Shown here piece by piece: positions 34,401 through 44,485 of a DNA stretch of 64,000 bases. A program made the translations under genes and the position numbers. The number at the start of each line of letters is the position of its first letter. Position 1 is the first letter of the stretch. The stretch is from Burkholderiaceae bacterium (lineage in GTDB: Bacteria > Pseudomonadota > Gammaproteobacteria > Burkholderiales > Burkholderiaceae): the NCBI GenBank assembly GCA_018261955.1, contig JAGTRK010000003.1, forward strand, positions 124,001 to 188,000. The letters are read 5' to 3'. The notes below the pieces were generated by a model that did no database searches, was not told the origin of the DNA, and saw only the letters and a list, made by a program, of their open reading frames with translations.

Positions 34401-35632
34401 GGGCGGACGCAGAGCGCAAAACAGGGCAAGTGCCCTTGATGGATGCGCTGATTGAATACGTGCGTTTGAAAACCATGCAACAACTCAAAATCAGTGACTT
34501 TAAACTCGAAACCCTGTCACCGCACTCGTTTATGAATTTTAAGTTGCTGGATGAATATGGTCGACAGATTGAAATGAGTCGAAACTTGACCTTGCTGCGC
34601 CAACATTTTGGTCAGCAAGCGCGCGCGAGTTTTCAGAACACGGTGCAAGACAACTTACAGCACGTTAAAAAACAGGTTCAGCAAACTGAAACACCCAATG
34701 CCAAGCAGTCGGTCACTCAAGCAAACAGTGCGGTAAACAGTGCATCCATTGTACAAAACTCGCACATTGTGACATGGAATTTTGGGCAATTGCCTGAATT
34801 GATGAGTTTGCAAAAAGGCAAACAAACCCTGTTTGGTTATCCCGCTTTGCAAGATATGGGCGAGCATTGTGAATTATCGGTATGGGACGATGAGACGCAG
34901 GCGCGACTGGTTCATGACAAAGGCATTTTGCGCTTGGCGCGCATCGCGCTCAAGGACAATCTCAAGCATTTGGAAAAAAACATCCCCGATGCCACGCACA
35001 TCGGTATGCTGTATGTCGGTTTGACGGGCGGCACTTTGGAACAAGTCAAAGCCGATATCCTCACCGTGAGTTTGCGTCGAGCCTGTCAATTGGATGACGT
35101 CAAGCAGCAACCGACGGATGGAACGAGTTTCAATGCCATGATTGCACACGCGAAAACCCGATTGGGACTGATTGTGCAAGAGGTGGGGCGATTGGTGTTG
35201 CAACTATTGAACGAATGGCAAAACGCGCAAAAAAAATTGAATGGCATCAAAATTCACGCCAATCAATACAAAGACGTTGGCGAGCAGATGGCTCAATTAA
35301 CGCCCAAAGGCTTTATTGAGCGCACTGCGTATGCACAATTGAGCCACTATCCACGCTACTTTAAAGCGATTGCCATGCGCTGCGACAAACTCAAAGGTGG
35401 GGTTGAGCGCGATGCTCAGTTGATGCGTGATATGCTGCCTTTGCAACTGAATTGGCAGCGCGAATACAATGCGCAACGTGCACAAGGCGAACACAGTGTG
35501 GATGCGCGACTGATGGAGTTTAGATGGTTGTTGGAGGAATTGCGCGTCGGTTTGTTTGCACAAGAATTGCGCACACCGATGCCTGTCTCGGTCAAACGTT
35601 TGTATAAAATTTGGGATGCGATGGGGCGGTAA
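31493..35632 (+). CDS. hrpA: ATP-dependent RNA helicase HrpA
   Basis: This is a DEAH-box RNA helicase of 1379 residues. After a hydrophilic N-terminus of about 75 residues come Walker A GETGSGKTTQ (about 114), TQPRRLAA, the DEAH motif IIDEAHERSL and TSATID. The later helicase motifs are ATNVAETSLTVPGI and QRAGRCGR. The C-terminal part has the DUF3418 block typical of HrpA, with GFIERTAYAQLSHYPRY. The length is normal for this family (about 1300). There is almost no room for a promoter after the upstream terminator. HrpA helps resolve stalled ribosomes in Escherichia coli. Confidence 0.96.
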   Translation: MSIRVEHKAKQDTKSSTDKNNKRPQTERGRGAAQQHSIPTNTQSHSIKSTQPKSVRASNTIPRDAAKKSLPELSLEQIQSLQKRIEFPEALPVSQEKDVICNLIANNQVVIICGETGSGKTTQLPKMCLSLGRGAGAGGRGLIGHTQPRRLAATSTAKRIAEELGSELGQIVGYKIRFADKLQKGASIKLMTDGILLAETQTDRLLRQYDTIIIDEAHERSLNIDFLLGYLKEILPKRPDLKIIITSATIDANRFAEHFSANGKLAPIINVTGRTYPVEVRYRPIQATESDKERGLYDGIVDAVDELAREQGNGDVLVFLPGEREIREAAEHLRKHHPAHTEILPLFARLSSSEQERIFKRSNARRIVLATNVAETSLTVPGIRYVVDTGLARVKRYSYRQKVEQLQIEPISKAAANQRAGRCGRVAAGVCIRLYDEQDFQSRSDFTDPEILRSSLANVILRMKALGLTQIEQFPFVQAPPAKAISDGYHLLQELGAVDVQNNLTDIGRALAKLPIDPRVSRMILSARDMGALREVLIIAAALSVQDVRDRPQEARQQADAAHVKFADPQSEFLSYLKIWQWFEQAVAHKKSNRQLQELCRANFLNHLRLREWRDVHSQLRTQVLEQGWRENQTEPTYEQLHCALLTGLLGNVGFKNEAKPLPNATAQQQAQQAKLGQRAQFYTGARGIQFYLWPGTSVSKKNAAWVMAGELVETSRLFARTIAKIEVKWLEQIASHLLNKTYSEPRWRKKSGQVQADERATLYGLVVYSARPVSYARIHPTEAREIFIRDGVAQHEIEGRFPFITHNTQLIHQIEKLEHKSRRQDVLVDDELIVAFYDSVIPKHICDTRALQKWHDTLIKTEPKKLYLSREELMRHEAAGVTSEVFPKTMSVGGVDCALTYHFEPGSHRDGVTLAVPVTVLNFVAQTQTEWLVAGMIKEKVQALLKSLPQKLRRHCVPLPEFTQDFVDWADAERKTGQVPLMDALIEYVRLKTMQQLKISDFKLETLSPHSFMNFKLLDEYGRQIEMSRNLTLLRQHFGQQARASFQNTVQDNLQHVKKQVQQTETPNAKQSVTQANSAVNSASIVQNSHIVTWNFGQLPELMSLQKGKQTLFGYPALQDMGEHCELSVWDDETQARLVHDKGILRLARIALKDNLKHLEKNIPDATHIGMLYVGLTGGTLEQVKADILTVSLRRACQLDDVKQQPTDGTSFNAMIAHAKTRLGLIVQEVGRLVLQLLNEWQNAQKKLNGIKIHANQYKDVGEQMAQLTPKGFIERTAYAQLSHYPRYFKAIAMRCDKLKGGVERDAQLMRDMLPLQLNWQREYNAQRAQGEHSVDARLMEFRWLLEELRVGLFAQELRTPMPVSVKRLYKIWDAMGR

Positions 35633-35686
35633 ACGCGGATACAATTGCACTCGTGCCATAATGATAAAAATTTACCAGAGGATATT

Positions 35687-36517
35687 ATGAAACGTGTTGT
35701 TCAAGCACTGAGTCGTGCATTGGGTTTGATGTTGACACCGCGGGTGTGGTTGCTGATTTGGAAACCGACTTTATTTTCAGTCGTGCTCGGCTTGGTTTTG
35801 GTGTTTACGGTGGGAATTGTTTGGGGCGATGAAATTAAAGCGGTTGCGATAGATGCGCGCAATTGGGTGGACGGTCAGTGGTCGGGTGACAATTGGTGGG
35901 AATCGCTCATCACTATGGTCATGGGCTTCGTGGCGTTTATGCTTACCGCCGTTTTGTTTGTGGTGCTTACAGTGGTATGGGCGATGATTTTTATCAGCGT
36001 GTTTGGTATGAGTCATATCAATCAATTGGTGGCAAACAAGTTTTTCCCAAACATGCCAAAAACAGGTGGGTTGAGTATACGTCAGTCGGTGTGGCACACA
36101 CTCAAATGGACCGTGTGGTTTGGATTTTTCTGGATTATTTCGGTGCCTGCGTACGTGTTGGCTGGCTTAGGGGCACTGATACAGGGCGGGGTAATTGCGC
36201 GTTACAACCAAAAAGTGTTTACCTTAGACGCGCTGGCCGACCATGCCACGCATGAGGAGTTCGCAACCATTGCTGCGCAACACAATTTCAATCTATTTGC
36301 ACTCGGCGTGATCATCACCTTTTTGGGCGCGTTGCCGACCTTTGTGTGGGTGGGTTCGGTGATAGGGGCGGTGTTGTTGCCCATTACTGCAATACTGTCC
36401 ATATTGACCTTTACCACTTTATTTACATTTTGTGGCTTGGCGTACAGTTGTTATTGTTTGCAGGCATTGGATGATTTAAGGGGCAATGTCTCAAGCCAAA
36501 CAATTGAAGTGGTTTAA
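35687..36517 (+). CDS. EI24 domain-containing inner membrane protein
   Basis: The 276-residue protein has several hydrophobic segments (about 10-45, 80-115, 150-185, 215-265) and the features of the betaproteobacterial EI24-type family, related by name to CysZ-like membrane proteins. Examples are LMLTPRVWLLIWKPTLFS at the start, LPVLTVVWAMIFISVFGMSHI-like hydrophobic repeats, and AGLGALIQGGVIARYNQKVF. The function is unknown. The ATG at 35687 follows CAGAGGA. It sits 54 bases after hrpA and may belong to its transcript. Confidence 0.72.
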   Translation: MKRVVQALSRALGLMLTPRVWLLIWKPTLFSVVLGLVLVFTVGIVWGDEIKAVAIDARNWVDGQWSGDNWWESLITMVMGFVAFMLTAVLFVVLTVVWAMIFISVFGMSHINQLVANKFFPNMPKTGGLSIRQSVWHTLKWTVWFGFFWIISVPAYVLAGLGALIQGGVIARYNQKVFTLDALADHATHEEFATIAAQHNFNLFALGVIITFLGALPTFVWVGSVIGAVLLPITAILSILTFTTLFTFCGLAYSCYCLQALDDLRGNVSSQTIEVV

Positions 36518-36623
36518 TGTGCCTCGGGGCAGCAGTCCACATTGGGTTGAATCCATCCGACATTTCACTCGCAAGAGAAATTATCGGGTACGCTTTGGCA
36601 AATTCCCACAACTGAGGCTCACC

Positions 36624-37913
36624 ATGTACGCACAAGACGAAAAACTCGCAAATAACTCTTACTACACAGCCACTGCTCAACCTTTACCCGAACAATCAAG
36701 TTTACAAGGTCAAGTACAAGCGGATGTGTGCGTGGTGGGCGCGGGTTTAGCGGGTTTGTCGGCGGCTTTAGAGTTGGTCAATGCTGGATTTAAGGTGGCA
36801 TTGATAGAAGGCAAACGGGTTGCGTGGGGCGCGTCAGGGCGCAATGGTGGACAAGCGATTGCAGGCTATGCCTGTGGCGAAGAGCCGTTTGAAAAGCAGT
36901 TGTCATTGGGTGAGGCAAAAACCGCGTTCAACCTCACCCTTGAAGGGTTGGATTTGATGCGCGCGCGCATCAAAACATACGACATTGATTGTGATTGGGT
37001 CGATGGTTATATGACCGCGAGCGTTAAACCCAAGTCCAGCGCGGGTTTGTTTGAATGGGCTGACCGCATGGCGGATGTATATGACTACCCGCATTTACAA
37101 AAAGTCAGCGCGCAGCAGATGCCTGAGTGGGTCGCATCCAAACGCTACCACGCGGGGGTTTTGGATAAAAACTCGGCGCATTTACACCCACTCAAATATG
37201 CCTTGGGCTTGGCGCGGGCGTGTTTGGAAGCGGGCGTGGCGATTTTTGAGCACAGCATCGTCACTGAGATTCAATACACCGACCCAGTCGTGGTGAAAAC
37301 CGCGCACGGGCAAGTCAAAGCGAGTTTTGTGATACTGGCGGGCAATGTCTATATCGAGGAGCTCGCACCCAAAATCGCTAAACGCATCATGCCTGTGGGC
37401 ACGTACATCATTGCCACAGAACAATTGCCGCATGATTTGGCCAACAGTTTGATTAAAAATCGAATTGCGGTCTGTGACAATAATTTTGTATTGGATTACT
37501 TCAGAGTGACCAATGACAACCGCATGTTGTTTGGCGGGCGTGTGAGTTACTCGGGCATCACACCACCAAACCTGCCCGTGGCCATGCGTAAAACCATGTT
37601 GCGCGCTTTCCCACAACTTGATTCTGCTCAAGTTGAATACTGCTGGGGCGGATTTGTCGATGTCACGGTCAACCGCGCGCCTGATTTTGGGCGAATTGCA
37701 CCGAACGTGTATTACTTACAAGGTTTTTCAGGGCATGGGCTGATATTGACAGGCATTGCGGGCAAACTCGCCGCCGAAGCGGTGCGCGGTCAAGCCCAGA
37801 GATTTGATTTGTTCACCAAACTGCGCCACTTACCGTTTGTGGGTGGGAAATACTTGCGCACACCTGCTCAAGTGTTGGGCATGGCGTATTACCGATTGCG
37901 AGACTATTTGTAA
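36624..37913 (+). CDS. puuB: FAD-dependent oxidoreductase, gamma-glutamylputrescine oxidase-like (PuuB family)
   Basis: The 429-residue protein is of the DAO/glycine-oxidase superfamily and close in size to PuuB (426). It begins with NNSYYTATAQP, then has the FAD-binding VVGAGLAGLSAALE and the conserved WGASGRNGGQAIAGY. It also has GTYIIATE and FGGRVSYSG, with the C-terminal GFSGHGLILTGIAGKL. PuuB oxidises gamma-glutamylputrescine to the aldehyde on the way to GABA, which links it to gabT and gabD at 46.9-49.7 kb. The start at ATG 36624 has a GAGG upstream; a longer reading from 36486 overlaps the previous gene. Other members oxidise related amines, so specificity is an inference. Confidence 0.78.
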   Translation: MYAQDEKLANNSYYTATAQPLPEQSSLQGQVQADVCVVGAGLAGLSAALELVNAGFKVALIEGKRVAWGASGRNGGQAIAGYACGEEPFEKQLSLGEAKTAFNLTLEGLDLMRARIKTYDIDCDWVDGYMTASVKPKSSAGLFEWADRMADVYDYPHLQKVSAQQMPEWVASKRYHAGVLDKNSAHLHPLKYALGLARACLEAGVAIFEHSIVTEIQYTDPVVVKTAHGQVKASFVILAGNVYIEELAPKIAKRIMPVGTYIIATEQLPHDLANSLIKNRIAVCDNNFVLDYFRVTNDNRMLFGGRVSYSGITPPNLPVAMRKTMLRAFPQLDSAQVEYCWGGFVDVTVNRAPDFGRIAPNVYYLQGFSGHGLILTGIAGKLAAEAVRGQAQRFDLFTKLRHLPFVGGKYLRTPAQVLGMAYYRLRDYL

Positions 37914-37920
37914 AAAATAC

Positions 37921-37949
37921 TTGATAATTAAGGATTTAGCGCGTACAAT
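37921..37949 (+). promoter_or_regulatory. Near-consensus sigma-70 promoter of the rimP operon
   Basis: TTGATA (37921-37926), a 17-base spacer and TACAAT (37944-37949) match the consensus at five of six positions each. It begins just after the puuB stop and gives a leader of about 140 nt before rimP. Confidence 0.65.
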
Positions 37950-37966
37950 TTGCGGGTTATTAAAGG

Positions 37967-38020
37967 GCGTAACCGTCCACAGATGAAGTCGCTGTTGGTT
38001 TTGGCTTGATTGGGTTACGC
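37967..38020 (+). promoter_or_regulatory. Leader stem of the rimP operon (possible attenuation structure)
   Basis: A perfect 8-bp inverted repeat GCGTAACC (37967-37974) and GGTTACGC (38013-38020) encloses 38 bases that can form an inner stem CCACAG/CTGTTGG (one bulge). The upstream GGTTA (37955-37959) could pair with TAACC (37970-37974) instead, an alternative fold. It lies between the promoter and the terminator hairpin at 38043. Confidence 0.45.
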
Positions 38021-38042
38021 AGTTCTTTGGGTTTGAAAAAGG

Positions 38043-38072
38043 ATGGGCACCATGCGTGGATGCCCATTTTTT
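38043..38072 (+). terminator. Intrinsic terminator within the rimP leader
   Basis: The stem ATGGGCA/TGCCCAT with an inner CCA/TGG and a TGCG loop is followed by six T. It ends 23 bases before the rimP ATG, downstream of the likely promoter, so it should either end upstream transcripts or attenuate the operon. Confidence 0.75.
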
Positions 38073-38095
38073 ATTGTGTTTTTGGATTGTCTGAA

Positions 38096-38599
38096 ATGAA
38101 TTTAGAGCAATTAATCGAGCAAACAGCTGTCGGTTTGGGTTATGAGTTGGTCGATTTTGAGCGTGCCACGAATAGCTTGTTGCGCGTGTACATTGATGAA
38201 GCCACCCATACGCGCGAAATCACGGTGGAAGATTGCGAAGTGCTCTCACGCCAGTTGACCTACCTGTTTGAGGTGGAGAATATCAATTACGAGCGTTTAG
38301 AGGTGTCTTCTCCGGGTTTGGATCGGCCATTGAAAAAAATGGCGGATTTTAAGCGTTTTGCGGGCAGTTTGGCCAGTGTGCGCTTAAAGTTGCCCTTGCA
38401 TTTTTCCGAGGCGGACACGGCAGGGCGCAAGAATTTCACAGGCACTTTGCAGGCAGTCAATATGGACGCGCCTGAGGGCGAACAGTTGAATATGGTTTTT
38501 GAACATGAGGGTGCCGAGCAGGTCTTGGCATTTGGTTTGGCGGATGTGGATAAGGCGCGTTTGGTGCCTGTTTATAATTTCAAAGGGAAGCAAAAATGA
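38096..38599 (+). CDS. rimP: Ribosome maturation factor RimP
   Basis: RimP helps mature the 30S subunit, binding near ribosomal proteins S19 and S12. The 167-residue product has the family opening [20 protein letters not shown], then [29 protein letters not shown], and the signature [17 protein letters not shown]. The start is ATG 38096, 23 bases after a terminator hairpin and without a strong ribosome site; a longer reading upstream contains the hairpin. The stop overlaps nusA by four bases. It is the first gene of rimP-nusA-infB-rbfA-truB-typA. Confidence 0.95.
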   Translation: MNLEQLIEQTAVGLGYELVDFERATNSLLRVYIDEATHTREITVEDCEVLSRQLTYLFEVENINYERLEVSSPGLDRPLKKMADFKRFAGSLASVRLKLPLHFSEADTAGRKNFTGTLQAVNMDAPEGEQLNMVFEHEGAEQVLAFGLADVDKARLVPVYNFKGKQK

Positions 38600-40077
38600 A
38601 TCGTGATGTATTGCAATTGGTCGATGTTTTGGCGCGTGAGAAAAACGTTGATTTAGAAATCGTATTCGGCGCGTTGGAAGCGGCATTGGCTTCAGCGGCA
38701 AAGCGTCGCTTTGAAGAGGACGGTGTGGATTTGCGCGTTGCCATCAACCGCGATACAGGTGAATATAAAACCTATCGCCGTTGGTTGGTTGTGCCTGATG
38801 AAGCGGGTTTGCAAGAGCCTGACCGCGAAATTCTCGAATGGGAAGCGAAGGAAGATATTCCCGACATCGAAGTGGGCGAGTTCATCGAAGAAGAAGTCGA
38901 ATCGGTGGAAATCGGTCGCATCGGTGCGCAAACCGCCAAACAAGTAATTTTGCAACGCATCCGCGATGCAGAACGCGATGCACTTTTACAAGAGTATTTG
39001 GCGCGTGGCGATAAAATCATGATGGGTACGGTCAAGCGCATTGACCGCGTGCAAGCCATTGTCGAATCAGGTCGCGTTGAAGCGATTTTGCCGCGAGATC
39101 AAATGTTGCCGCGCGAGAATTTACGCTCGGGTGACCGTGTGCGTGCGTATATCGCTGAGGTGGATGAAACACAAAAAGGTGCGCGTCAATTGCAACTCTC
39201 GCGCACGTGTCCTGAATTTTTGATGGAATTGTTCACACAAGAAGTGCCTGAAATTGAGCAAGGCAATTTGCAACTCAAAGGTGCAGCGCGTGACCCAGGT
39301 GTGCGTGCGAAAGTCGCGGTACATGCGGTTGATCAACGGATTGATCCCGTCGGTACGTGTGTTGGTGTGCGTGGTTCGCGCGTGACCGCAGTGCGCAATG
39401 AGTTGGGTGGTGAAGCGATTGATATCGTGATTTGGGACGAGTCACCTGCACAATACGTGATGAATGCTTTGAGCCCAGCAGTGGTGACTTCGATTGTGGT
39501 TGATGAGGATGCGCACGCGATGGACGTGGCGGTGGACGATGATAATTTAGCGATTGCGATTGGTCGTAACGGTCAAAACGTGCGTTTGGCAAGCCAACTC
39601 ACAGGCTGGCAAATCAATGTGATGAGCCAAGCGGACTCTGCGGCGAAACACGAAAAAGAATCGCAAGCCTTGCTCAATTTATTCACGGAAAAACTCGACG
39701 TGGATGAAGAAGTTGCAGCGATTTTGATTGAAGAGGGCTTCACCAGTTTAGAAGAAGTCGCTTATGTGCCTGTATCGGAAATGCTTGAAATTGATGCCTT
39801 TGACGAAGAAATCGTTGAAGAATTGCGCAACCGTGCGCGTGCGGCGATTTTGACTGAAGCGATTTCGCAAGAAGAAAAAGCAGGCGCAGTACAGGATTTA
39901 TTTAGCGTTGAGGGCATGACCACTGCACTGGCAGCGCAATTGTCGGATCACCAAATCACCACGCGCGATGATTTGGCGGATTTGGCGGTGGACGAACTGA
40001 TGGAAATGAGTACGCTCAAAGAAGCGGATGCCAAAGCCATCATTATGAAAGCGCGTGAACACTGGTTTGCTGAGTGA
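38596..40077 (+). CDS. nusA: Transcription termination/antitermination factor NusA
   Basis: NusA binds RNA polymerase and promotes pausing, termination and, with other factors, antitermination. The 493-residue product has the N-terminal polymerase-binding domain ([29 protein letters not shown]) and an S1 domain (about 135-200). Two KH domains follow, with [23 protein letters not shown] and [14 protein letters not shown]. The C-terminal acidic repeats are present ([14 protein letters not shown] and [13 protein letters not shown]), as in other proteobacteria with long NusA. It overlaps rimP and precedes infB by 95 bases. Confidence 0.97.
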   Translation: MNRDVLQLVDVLAREKNVDLEIVFGALEAALASAAKRRFEEDGVDLRVAINRDTGEYKTYRRWLVVPDEAGLQEPDREILEWEAKEDIPDIEVGEFIEEEVESVEIGRIGAQTAKQVILQRIRDAERDALLQEYLARGDKIMMGTVKRIDRVQAIVESGRVEAILPRDQMLPRENLRSGDRVRAYIAEVDETQKGARQLQLSRTCPEFLMELFTQEVPEIEQGNLQLKGAARDPGVRAKVAVHAVDQRIDPVGTCVGVRGSRVTAVRNELGGEAIDIVIWDESPAQYVMNALSPAVVTSIVVDEDAHAMDVAVDDDNLAIAIGRNGQNVRLASQLTGWQINVMSQADSAAKHEKESQALLNLFTEKLDVDEEVAAILIEEGFTSLEEVAYVPVSEMLEIDAFDEEIVEELRNRARAAILTEAISQEEKAGAVQDLFSVEGMTTALAAQLSDHQITTRDDLADLAVDELMEMSTLKEADAKAIIMKAREHWFAE

Positions 40078-40172
40078 TACCATGAGCGAACCCACCATGT
40101 AACATTTAAAAAATATGCAACACACGTGATGACGGTATTTAAATATTGCATCACAAAATTAAGGAAATACCT

Positions 40173-43058
40173 ATGACTGAAATGACCGTGGCTTCATTTG
40201 CGCAAGAGCTGAAAATGCCCGTTGATGTGCTGATTGAGCAGCTCAACGGTGCTGGCGTGAATAAAGCGTCTGCAAACGATGAAGTGACTGAGGCCGATAA
40301 AGCCAAGTTACTCGCATCGTTGCAACGTGCGCATGGCTCAAATGATGGGGCGACCAAAAAAATCTCCATCACCAAGAAATCAACCAGCGAGATTCGTCAA
40401 GCGGATGCGACGGGTAAAACGCGCACGGTGCAAGTAGAAGTCAAGAAAAAACGCACCTTTGTGGCACGCGACCCCTTGCTTGAAACAGCGGCTGCTCCAG
40501 CACCTACCCCTGTGGTTGAAGAAATTCCTGAACCGATCACGCCCGTGATTGACGAGGCAGAAATTGCCAAACGCGAGGCGGAATTGTTGCGTGCCAAAGA
40601 GTTGCTCGCGCGCCAAGAAGCCGATGCCAAAGTCCGTGCGCAGGCGCAAGCTGCAAGCAAAAAAGTGGCGTCAGCCCCATCTGCAGTTGTTCAAGAGGTT
40701 GTTGAAACAGTGGTGACTGAGAGCACACCTGCCCCTAAAAAAACCGTTGCCAAAGCCGAGTCTAAATCAGCACCCCAAGTAGAAAACAAGACCGAGGACA
40801 AAGCCAAAGCGCGTGCAGACAAAGCCCTTGAAAAAGCCAAGCAAGATGCGGCACAAGCGCAAGCCGCATTGGATAAAGCACGGGCTGAGCGTGAAGCGCA
40901 AAATATCGAAAACGCCGAGCGTGATCGCCGCCGTCGTGAAGCGCAACTTGAAGCGGAAAAACTCAACTCATGGAAATCAGAGCCTGCGAAAAAACTCGTG
41001 GCGCATAAACCCGAAGGCACATTGCACAAACCTGTGAAACCTGAGGGCGAGACCAAAAAACCTGTGGTTGCGGCAACTGTTGCCAAACCCGCGAACAGCA
41101 CCGCGCCATCGAATACCGCAGGCAAAGGTAAAAAAGGCGTTTCGGGTAAGGATCAAAACGATGGTGGTCGTGGTCGCGGTGGTTTGAAAACCCGCGGTGC
41201 GACAGGCGACGATCGTGGTTGGCGTGCAGGCAAAGGCAAGGGAAAACATCGCCATCAGCAAGACCCCGATCAAGGTGGGTTTGCTGCGCCGACTGAGCCA
41301 ATTGTCCAAGAAGTGCACGTGCCTGAAACCATTTCAGTGGCGGATTTGGCGCACAAAATGTCGATTAAAGCCTCTGAAGTGATTAAGGTTTTGATGGGCA
41401 TGGGTCAAATGGTGACGATTAACCAAGTGCTGGACCAAGACACCGCGATGATTTTGGTTGAGGAACTCGGTCACAAAGCTTTTGCGGCGAAATTGGATGA
41501 TCCCGATGCTTTCCTTGATGAGGCGACTGAACACGTTGAGTATGAGCTATTCCCGCGTGCGCCAGTGGTCACAGTCATGGGGCACGTGGATCACGGTAAA
41601 ACCTCATTACTTGATGCCATTCGTCGTGCGCGTGTGGCTTCGGGTGAAGCGGGTGGGATTACCCAGCACATTGGCGCGTACCACGTGAAAACCGCACGCG
41701 GCATGATTACTTTCCTCGATACCCCAGGCCACGAAGCGTTTACGGCGATGCGTGCGCGTGGTGCGGCAGCGACCGATATTGTGATTCTCGTGGTTGCGGC
41801 GGATGACGGTGTGATGCCGCAGACCAAAGAAGCGATTGCCCATGCCAAAGCGGCGGGTGTGCCGATGGTGGTGGCGATTAACAAAATTGATAAACCCGAT
41901 GCCAATCCAGAGCGTGTGACCAATGAATTGGTCGCAGAAGATGTGATTCCAGAGGCATACGGTGGTGATGTGCCTTTTGTCGAAATTTCAGCCAAACAAA
42001 ATTTAAATATTGACAGTTTGCTCGAAAACGTCTTGCTCCAAGCGGAGATTTTAGAACTCAAAGCACCTGTGGATGCACCTGCCAAAGGCTTGGTGATTGA
42101 AGCCAAATTGGACAAAGGTAAAGGTGCCGTCGCTACCATTTTGGTACAAAGCGGTACGTTGAAAAAAGGCGATAATATTTTGGTTGGCAGTGTGTATGGT
42201 CGTGTGCGAGCGATGACTGATGAAGATGGCAAAACCATCAACGAGGCGGGTCCATCGATTCCAGTTGAAGTCCAAGGCTTGTCGGATGTACCCGCAGCGG
42301 GCGAAGAAGTCATGGTTTTGGCGGATGAGCGCAAAGCGCGTGAAATTGCCTTGTTCCGTCAAGGTAAATACCGTGATGTGAAGTTGGCAAAACAACAAGC
42401 GGCGAAACTTGAAAACATGTTTGAGCAAATGACGGCGGGCGATGTGAAAAACCTCACCCTCATCATCAAAGCGGACGTACAAGGCTCGCAAGAAGCCTTG
42501 ACCCAATCATTGCAAAAACTCTCGACCGACGAGGTCAAGGTCCAAGTGGTGCATGCAGGCGTGGGTGGTATCACCGAGTCCGACATCAACTTGGCAAGCG
42601 CATCGAATGCGGTCATTCTCGGCTTTAACACCCGTGCAGATGCTTCAGCGCGTAAGGTTGCCGAGCATTTGGGTGTGGACATTCGTTACTACAACGTGAT
42701 TTACGATGCCGTGGACGAAGTACGTGCGGCGATGACGGGCATGTTGACCCCAGACAAGAAAGAAGAAATCCTCGGTCTGGTCGAAATTCGTCAAGTCTTC
42801 CGTGCAACTAAGATTGGTACGATTGCAGGTTGTATGGTGCTTGAAGGTATGGTCAAACGTGGTGCGATGGTACGTATTTTGCGCAACAATGTGGTGATTC
42901 ATACAGGTGAGTTGGACACCCTCAAACGCTTCAAAGACGATGTGAAAGAAGTCAAAGAAGGCTTTGAATGTGGTCTGTCGATTAAAAACTTCACCGACAT
43001 TGCCGAAGGCGATCAAATTGAAGTATTTGAGGTCAAAGAGGTTGCCCGAACGCTGTAA
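40173..43058 (+). CDS. infB: Translation initiation factor IF-2
   Basis: IF-2 is the GTPase that brings initiator fMet-tRNA to the 30S subunit. The product of about 961 residues starts at ATG 40173 behind AAGGAAA. It has an N-terminal IF2 domain ([19 protein letters not shown]), a long charged Ala/Lys/Glu and Gly-rich linker (about 60-380), and a second small domain [20 protein letters not shown]. The G-domain follows with GHVDHGKT (about 470), [15 protein letters not shown] and NKIDKP. The C-terminal binding domains include [14 protein letters not shown]. The length is typical for Burkholderiales. A short ATG upstream at 40146 is less likely. Confidence 0.97.
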   Translation: MTEMTVASFAQELKMPVDVLIEQLNGAGVNKASANDEVTEADKAKLLASLQRAHGSNDGATKKISITKKSTSEIRQADATGKTRTVQVEVKKKRTFVARDPLLETAAAPAPTPVVEEIPEPITPVIDEAEIAKREAELLRAKELLARQEADAKVRAQAQAASKKVASAPSAVVQEVVETVVTESTPAPKKTVAKAESKSAPQVENKTEDKAKARADKALEKAKQDAAQAQAALDKARAEREAQNIENAERDRRRREAQLEAEKLNSWKSEPAKKLVAHKPEGTLHKPVKPEGETKKPVVAATVAKPANSTAPSNTAGKGKKGVSGKDQNDGGRGRGGLKTRGATGDDRGWRAGKGKGKHRHQQDPDQGGFAAPTEPIVQEVHVPETISVADLAHKMSIKASEVIKVLMGMGQMVTINQVLDQDTAMILVEELGHKAFAAKLDDPDAFLDEATEHVEYELFPRAPVVTVMGHVDHGKTSLLDAIRRARVASGEAGGITQHIGAYHVKTARGMITFLDTPGHEAFTAMRARGAAATDIVILVVAADDGVMPQTKEAIAHAKAAGVPMVVAINKIDKPDANPERVTNELVAEDVIPEAYGGDVPFVEISAKQNLNIDSLLENVLLQAEILELKAPVDAPAKGLVIEAKLDKGKGAVATILVQSGTLKKGDNILVGSVYGRVRAMTDEDGKTINEAGPSIPVEVQGLSDVPAAGEEVMVLADERKAREIALFRQGKYRDVKLAKQQAAKLENMFEQMTAGDVKNLTLIIKADVQGSQEALTQSLQKLSTDEVKVQVVHAGVGGITESDINLASASNAVILGFNTRADASARKVAEHLGVDIRYYNVIYDAVDEVRAAMTGMLTPDKKEEILGLVEIRQVFRATKIGTIAGCMVLEGMVKRGAMVRILRNNVVIHTGELDTLKRFKDDVKEVKEGFECGLSIKNFTDIAEGDQIEVFEVKEVARTL

Positions 43059-43090
43059 CAACAACTTAAACGATACTGTGTATGAAGTAC

Positions 43091-43112
43091 GGGCGGGTGA
43101 GTGAGCCCGCCC
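43091..43112 (+). other. GC-rich hairpin between infB and rbfA
   Basis: The stem GGGCGGG/CCCGCCC with an 8-base loop lies 21 bases before the rbfA start. No T-run follows, so it is not a normal terminator. It may be an mRNA processing or stability element in the operon. Confidence 0.6.
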
Positions 43113-43133
43113 AATGATTAGAAGAAGATTCAT

Positions 43134-43532
43134 ATGGCAAAAAAAGCCCCCACTGAGCGCACGCGTCGAATTTCTGAGCAAATTCGTCGTGATGTGTCGA
43201 TACTGATTCAGCGCGAATTACGCGACCCACGCATTGGCATGGTGACGATACAGGACGTGCAACTCACGCCTGATTACGCTCATGCAAAATTGTATTTTAC
43301 CGTCATGGGTGCAGAGCCTGAGTTGGTGCAAAAAGCATTGAATGAAGCGGCAGGTTTTTTGCGCAACGCTTTATTTAAAATGTTGCAAATACATACCGTG
43401 CCGACTTTGCATTTTGCGTATGACAACACTGAGGCAAAAGCGGCGGATTTGTCGCTGTTGATTACACAGGCCAATGCTAGCCGTGCGGCGGATTTTGAAG
43501 AAGACAGCGTGGACGATGCAACGCAAAAATGA
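43134..43532 (+). CDS. rbfA: Ribosome-binding factor A
   Basis: RbfA is a 30S maturation factor needed for processing of 16S rRNA and for cold growth. The 132-residue product has the KH-like pattern [28 protein letters not shown], then [17 protein letters not shown] and the C-terminal [21 protein letters not shown]. The size is normal. It sits in the classic infB-rbfA-truB order. The truB start overlaps its 3' end by 17 bases, indicating coupled translation. Confidence 0.96.
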   Translation: MAKKAPTERTRRISEQIRRDVSILIQRELRDPRIGMVTIQDVQLTPDYAHAKLYFTVMGAEPELVQKALNEAAGFLRNALFKMLQIHTVPTLHFAYDNTEAKAADLSLLITQANASRAADFEEDSVDDATQK

Positions 43533-44448
43533 GTCAGCAGTCAAGAAGCAACGCCGTGCGATACACGGTGTCTTGCTCCTAAACAAACCGCGCGGCATTT
43601 CCAGCACCCAAGCCTTGGGACGAGCAAAGTGGCTCATCGGTGCGGAAAAAGCAGGGCATACAGGTACGCTGGATCCGCTTGCAGATGGATTATTGCCCTT
43701 GTGTTTTGGTCATGCCACCAAACTGGCGCACGATCTATTGGATGCAGATAAAACCTATGTCGCGGGCATTGTGTTGGGTAAGTCCACCAGTACGGGCGAT
43801 ATGGAAGGCGAGGTGATGTTCAGCAGTGATGCGGTCATCAGCGAGCAACAATGGCAAGCCGTACTACCAAAGTTTTTAGGTGAGATAAGCCAAGTGCCGC
43901 CGATGTACTCGGCACTGAAACAGAACGGCAAACCGCTGTACGAATTGGCAAGAGCAGGGATAGAAGTAGAACGCGAAGCACGGCGCATCACCATCTTGTC
44001 GCTTGAAACCCTGAGTTTTGAGTATCCCAATGTGTTGCTCAAAGTGCGCTGCTCCAAAGGCACATATATCCGCACGCTGGCGGAAGATATTGGCAAAGCC
44101 TTGGGTGTGGGCGCGCATTTGAGTTCGTTGCAACGCGTGGGTGTGGGCGAATTGAACATTGCCAACGCCATGACTTTGGAGGAATTGGAAGCCATTTCAG
44201 AGTTAGAACGCGCAAAAGTTTTATTGCCCTTAGACGCGCTGCTGCAAAATTGCCCCGCGTTGCATTTGCCACCGATGGACGCGCAACGCTTTGTCCAAGG
44301 ACAGCGTTTGAAAGTGGATTTGGCAAATGTCGAGATGGTTCGGGTGTATTGGAATAACGGCGGAAACGAAATTTTGATTGGATTGGCAAGTGTGGCAAAC
44401 AACACCTTGTCACCACAAAAAGTATTGATGACGGCATTGCCGTTGTGA
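43516..44448 (+). CDS. truB: tRNA pseudouridine(55) synthase TruB
   Basis: TruB makes pseudouridine 55 in the T-loop of tRNA. The product of about 310 residues has [14 protein letters not shown] and the catalytic-Asp motif [17 protein letters not shown]. It also has [37 protein letters not shown] and [15 protein letters not shown]. The start is placed at ATG 43516 inside the end of rbfA; an upstream frame from 43474 would be in the middle of rbfA and gives no family sequence. The length is typical. Confidence 0.95.
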   Translation: MQRKNESAVKKQRRAIHGVLLLNKPRGISSTQALGRAKWLIGAEKAGHTGTLDPLADGLLPLCFGHATKLAHDLLDADKTYVAGIVLGKSTSTGDMEGEVMFSSDAVISEQQWQAVLPKFLGEISQVPPMYSALKQNGKPLYELARAGIEVEREARRITILSLETLSFEYPNVLLKVRCSKGTYIRTLAEDIGKALGVGAHLSSLQRVGVGELNIANAMTLEELEAISELERAKVLLPLDALLQNCPALHLPPMDAQRFVQGQRLKVDLANVEMVRVYWNNGGNEILIGLASVANNTLSPQKVLMTALPL

Positions 44449-44485
44449 TGATGTAATAAGTGATTTTATTTAAAGAAAGTAGATT

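Noticed and set aside
37956-38095. Possible tRNA (metY-like) before rimP
   Set aside because: The leader has an 8-bp stem but no cloverleaf, no T-loop sequence and no anticodon arm, so it is not a tRNA.
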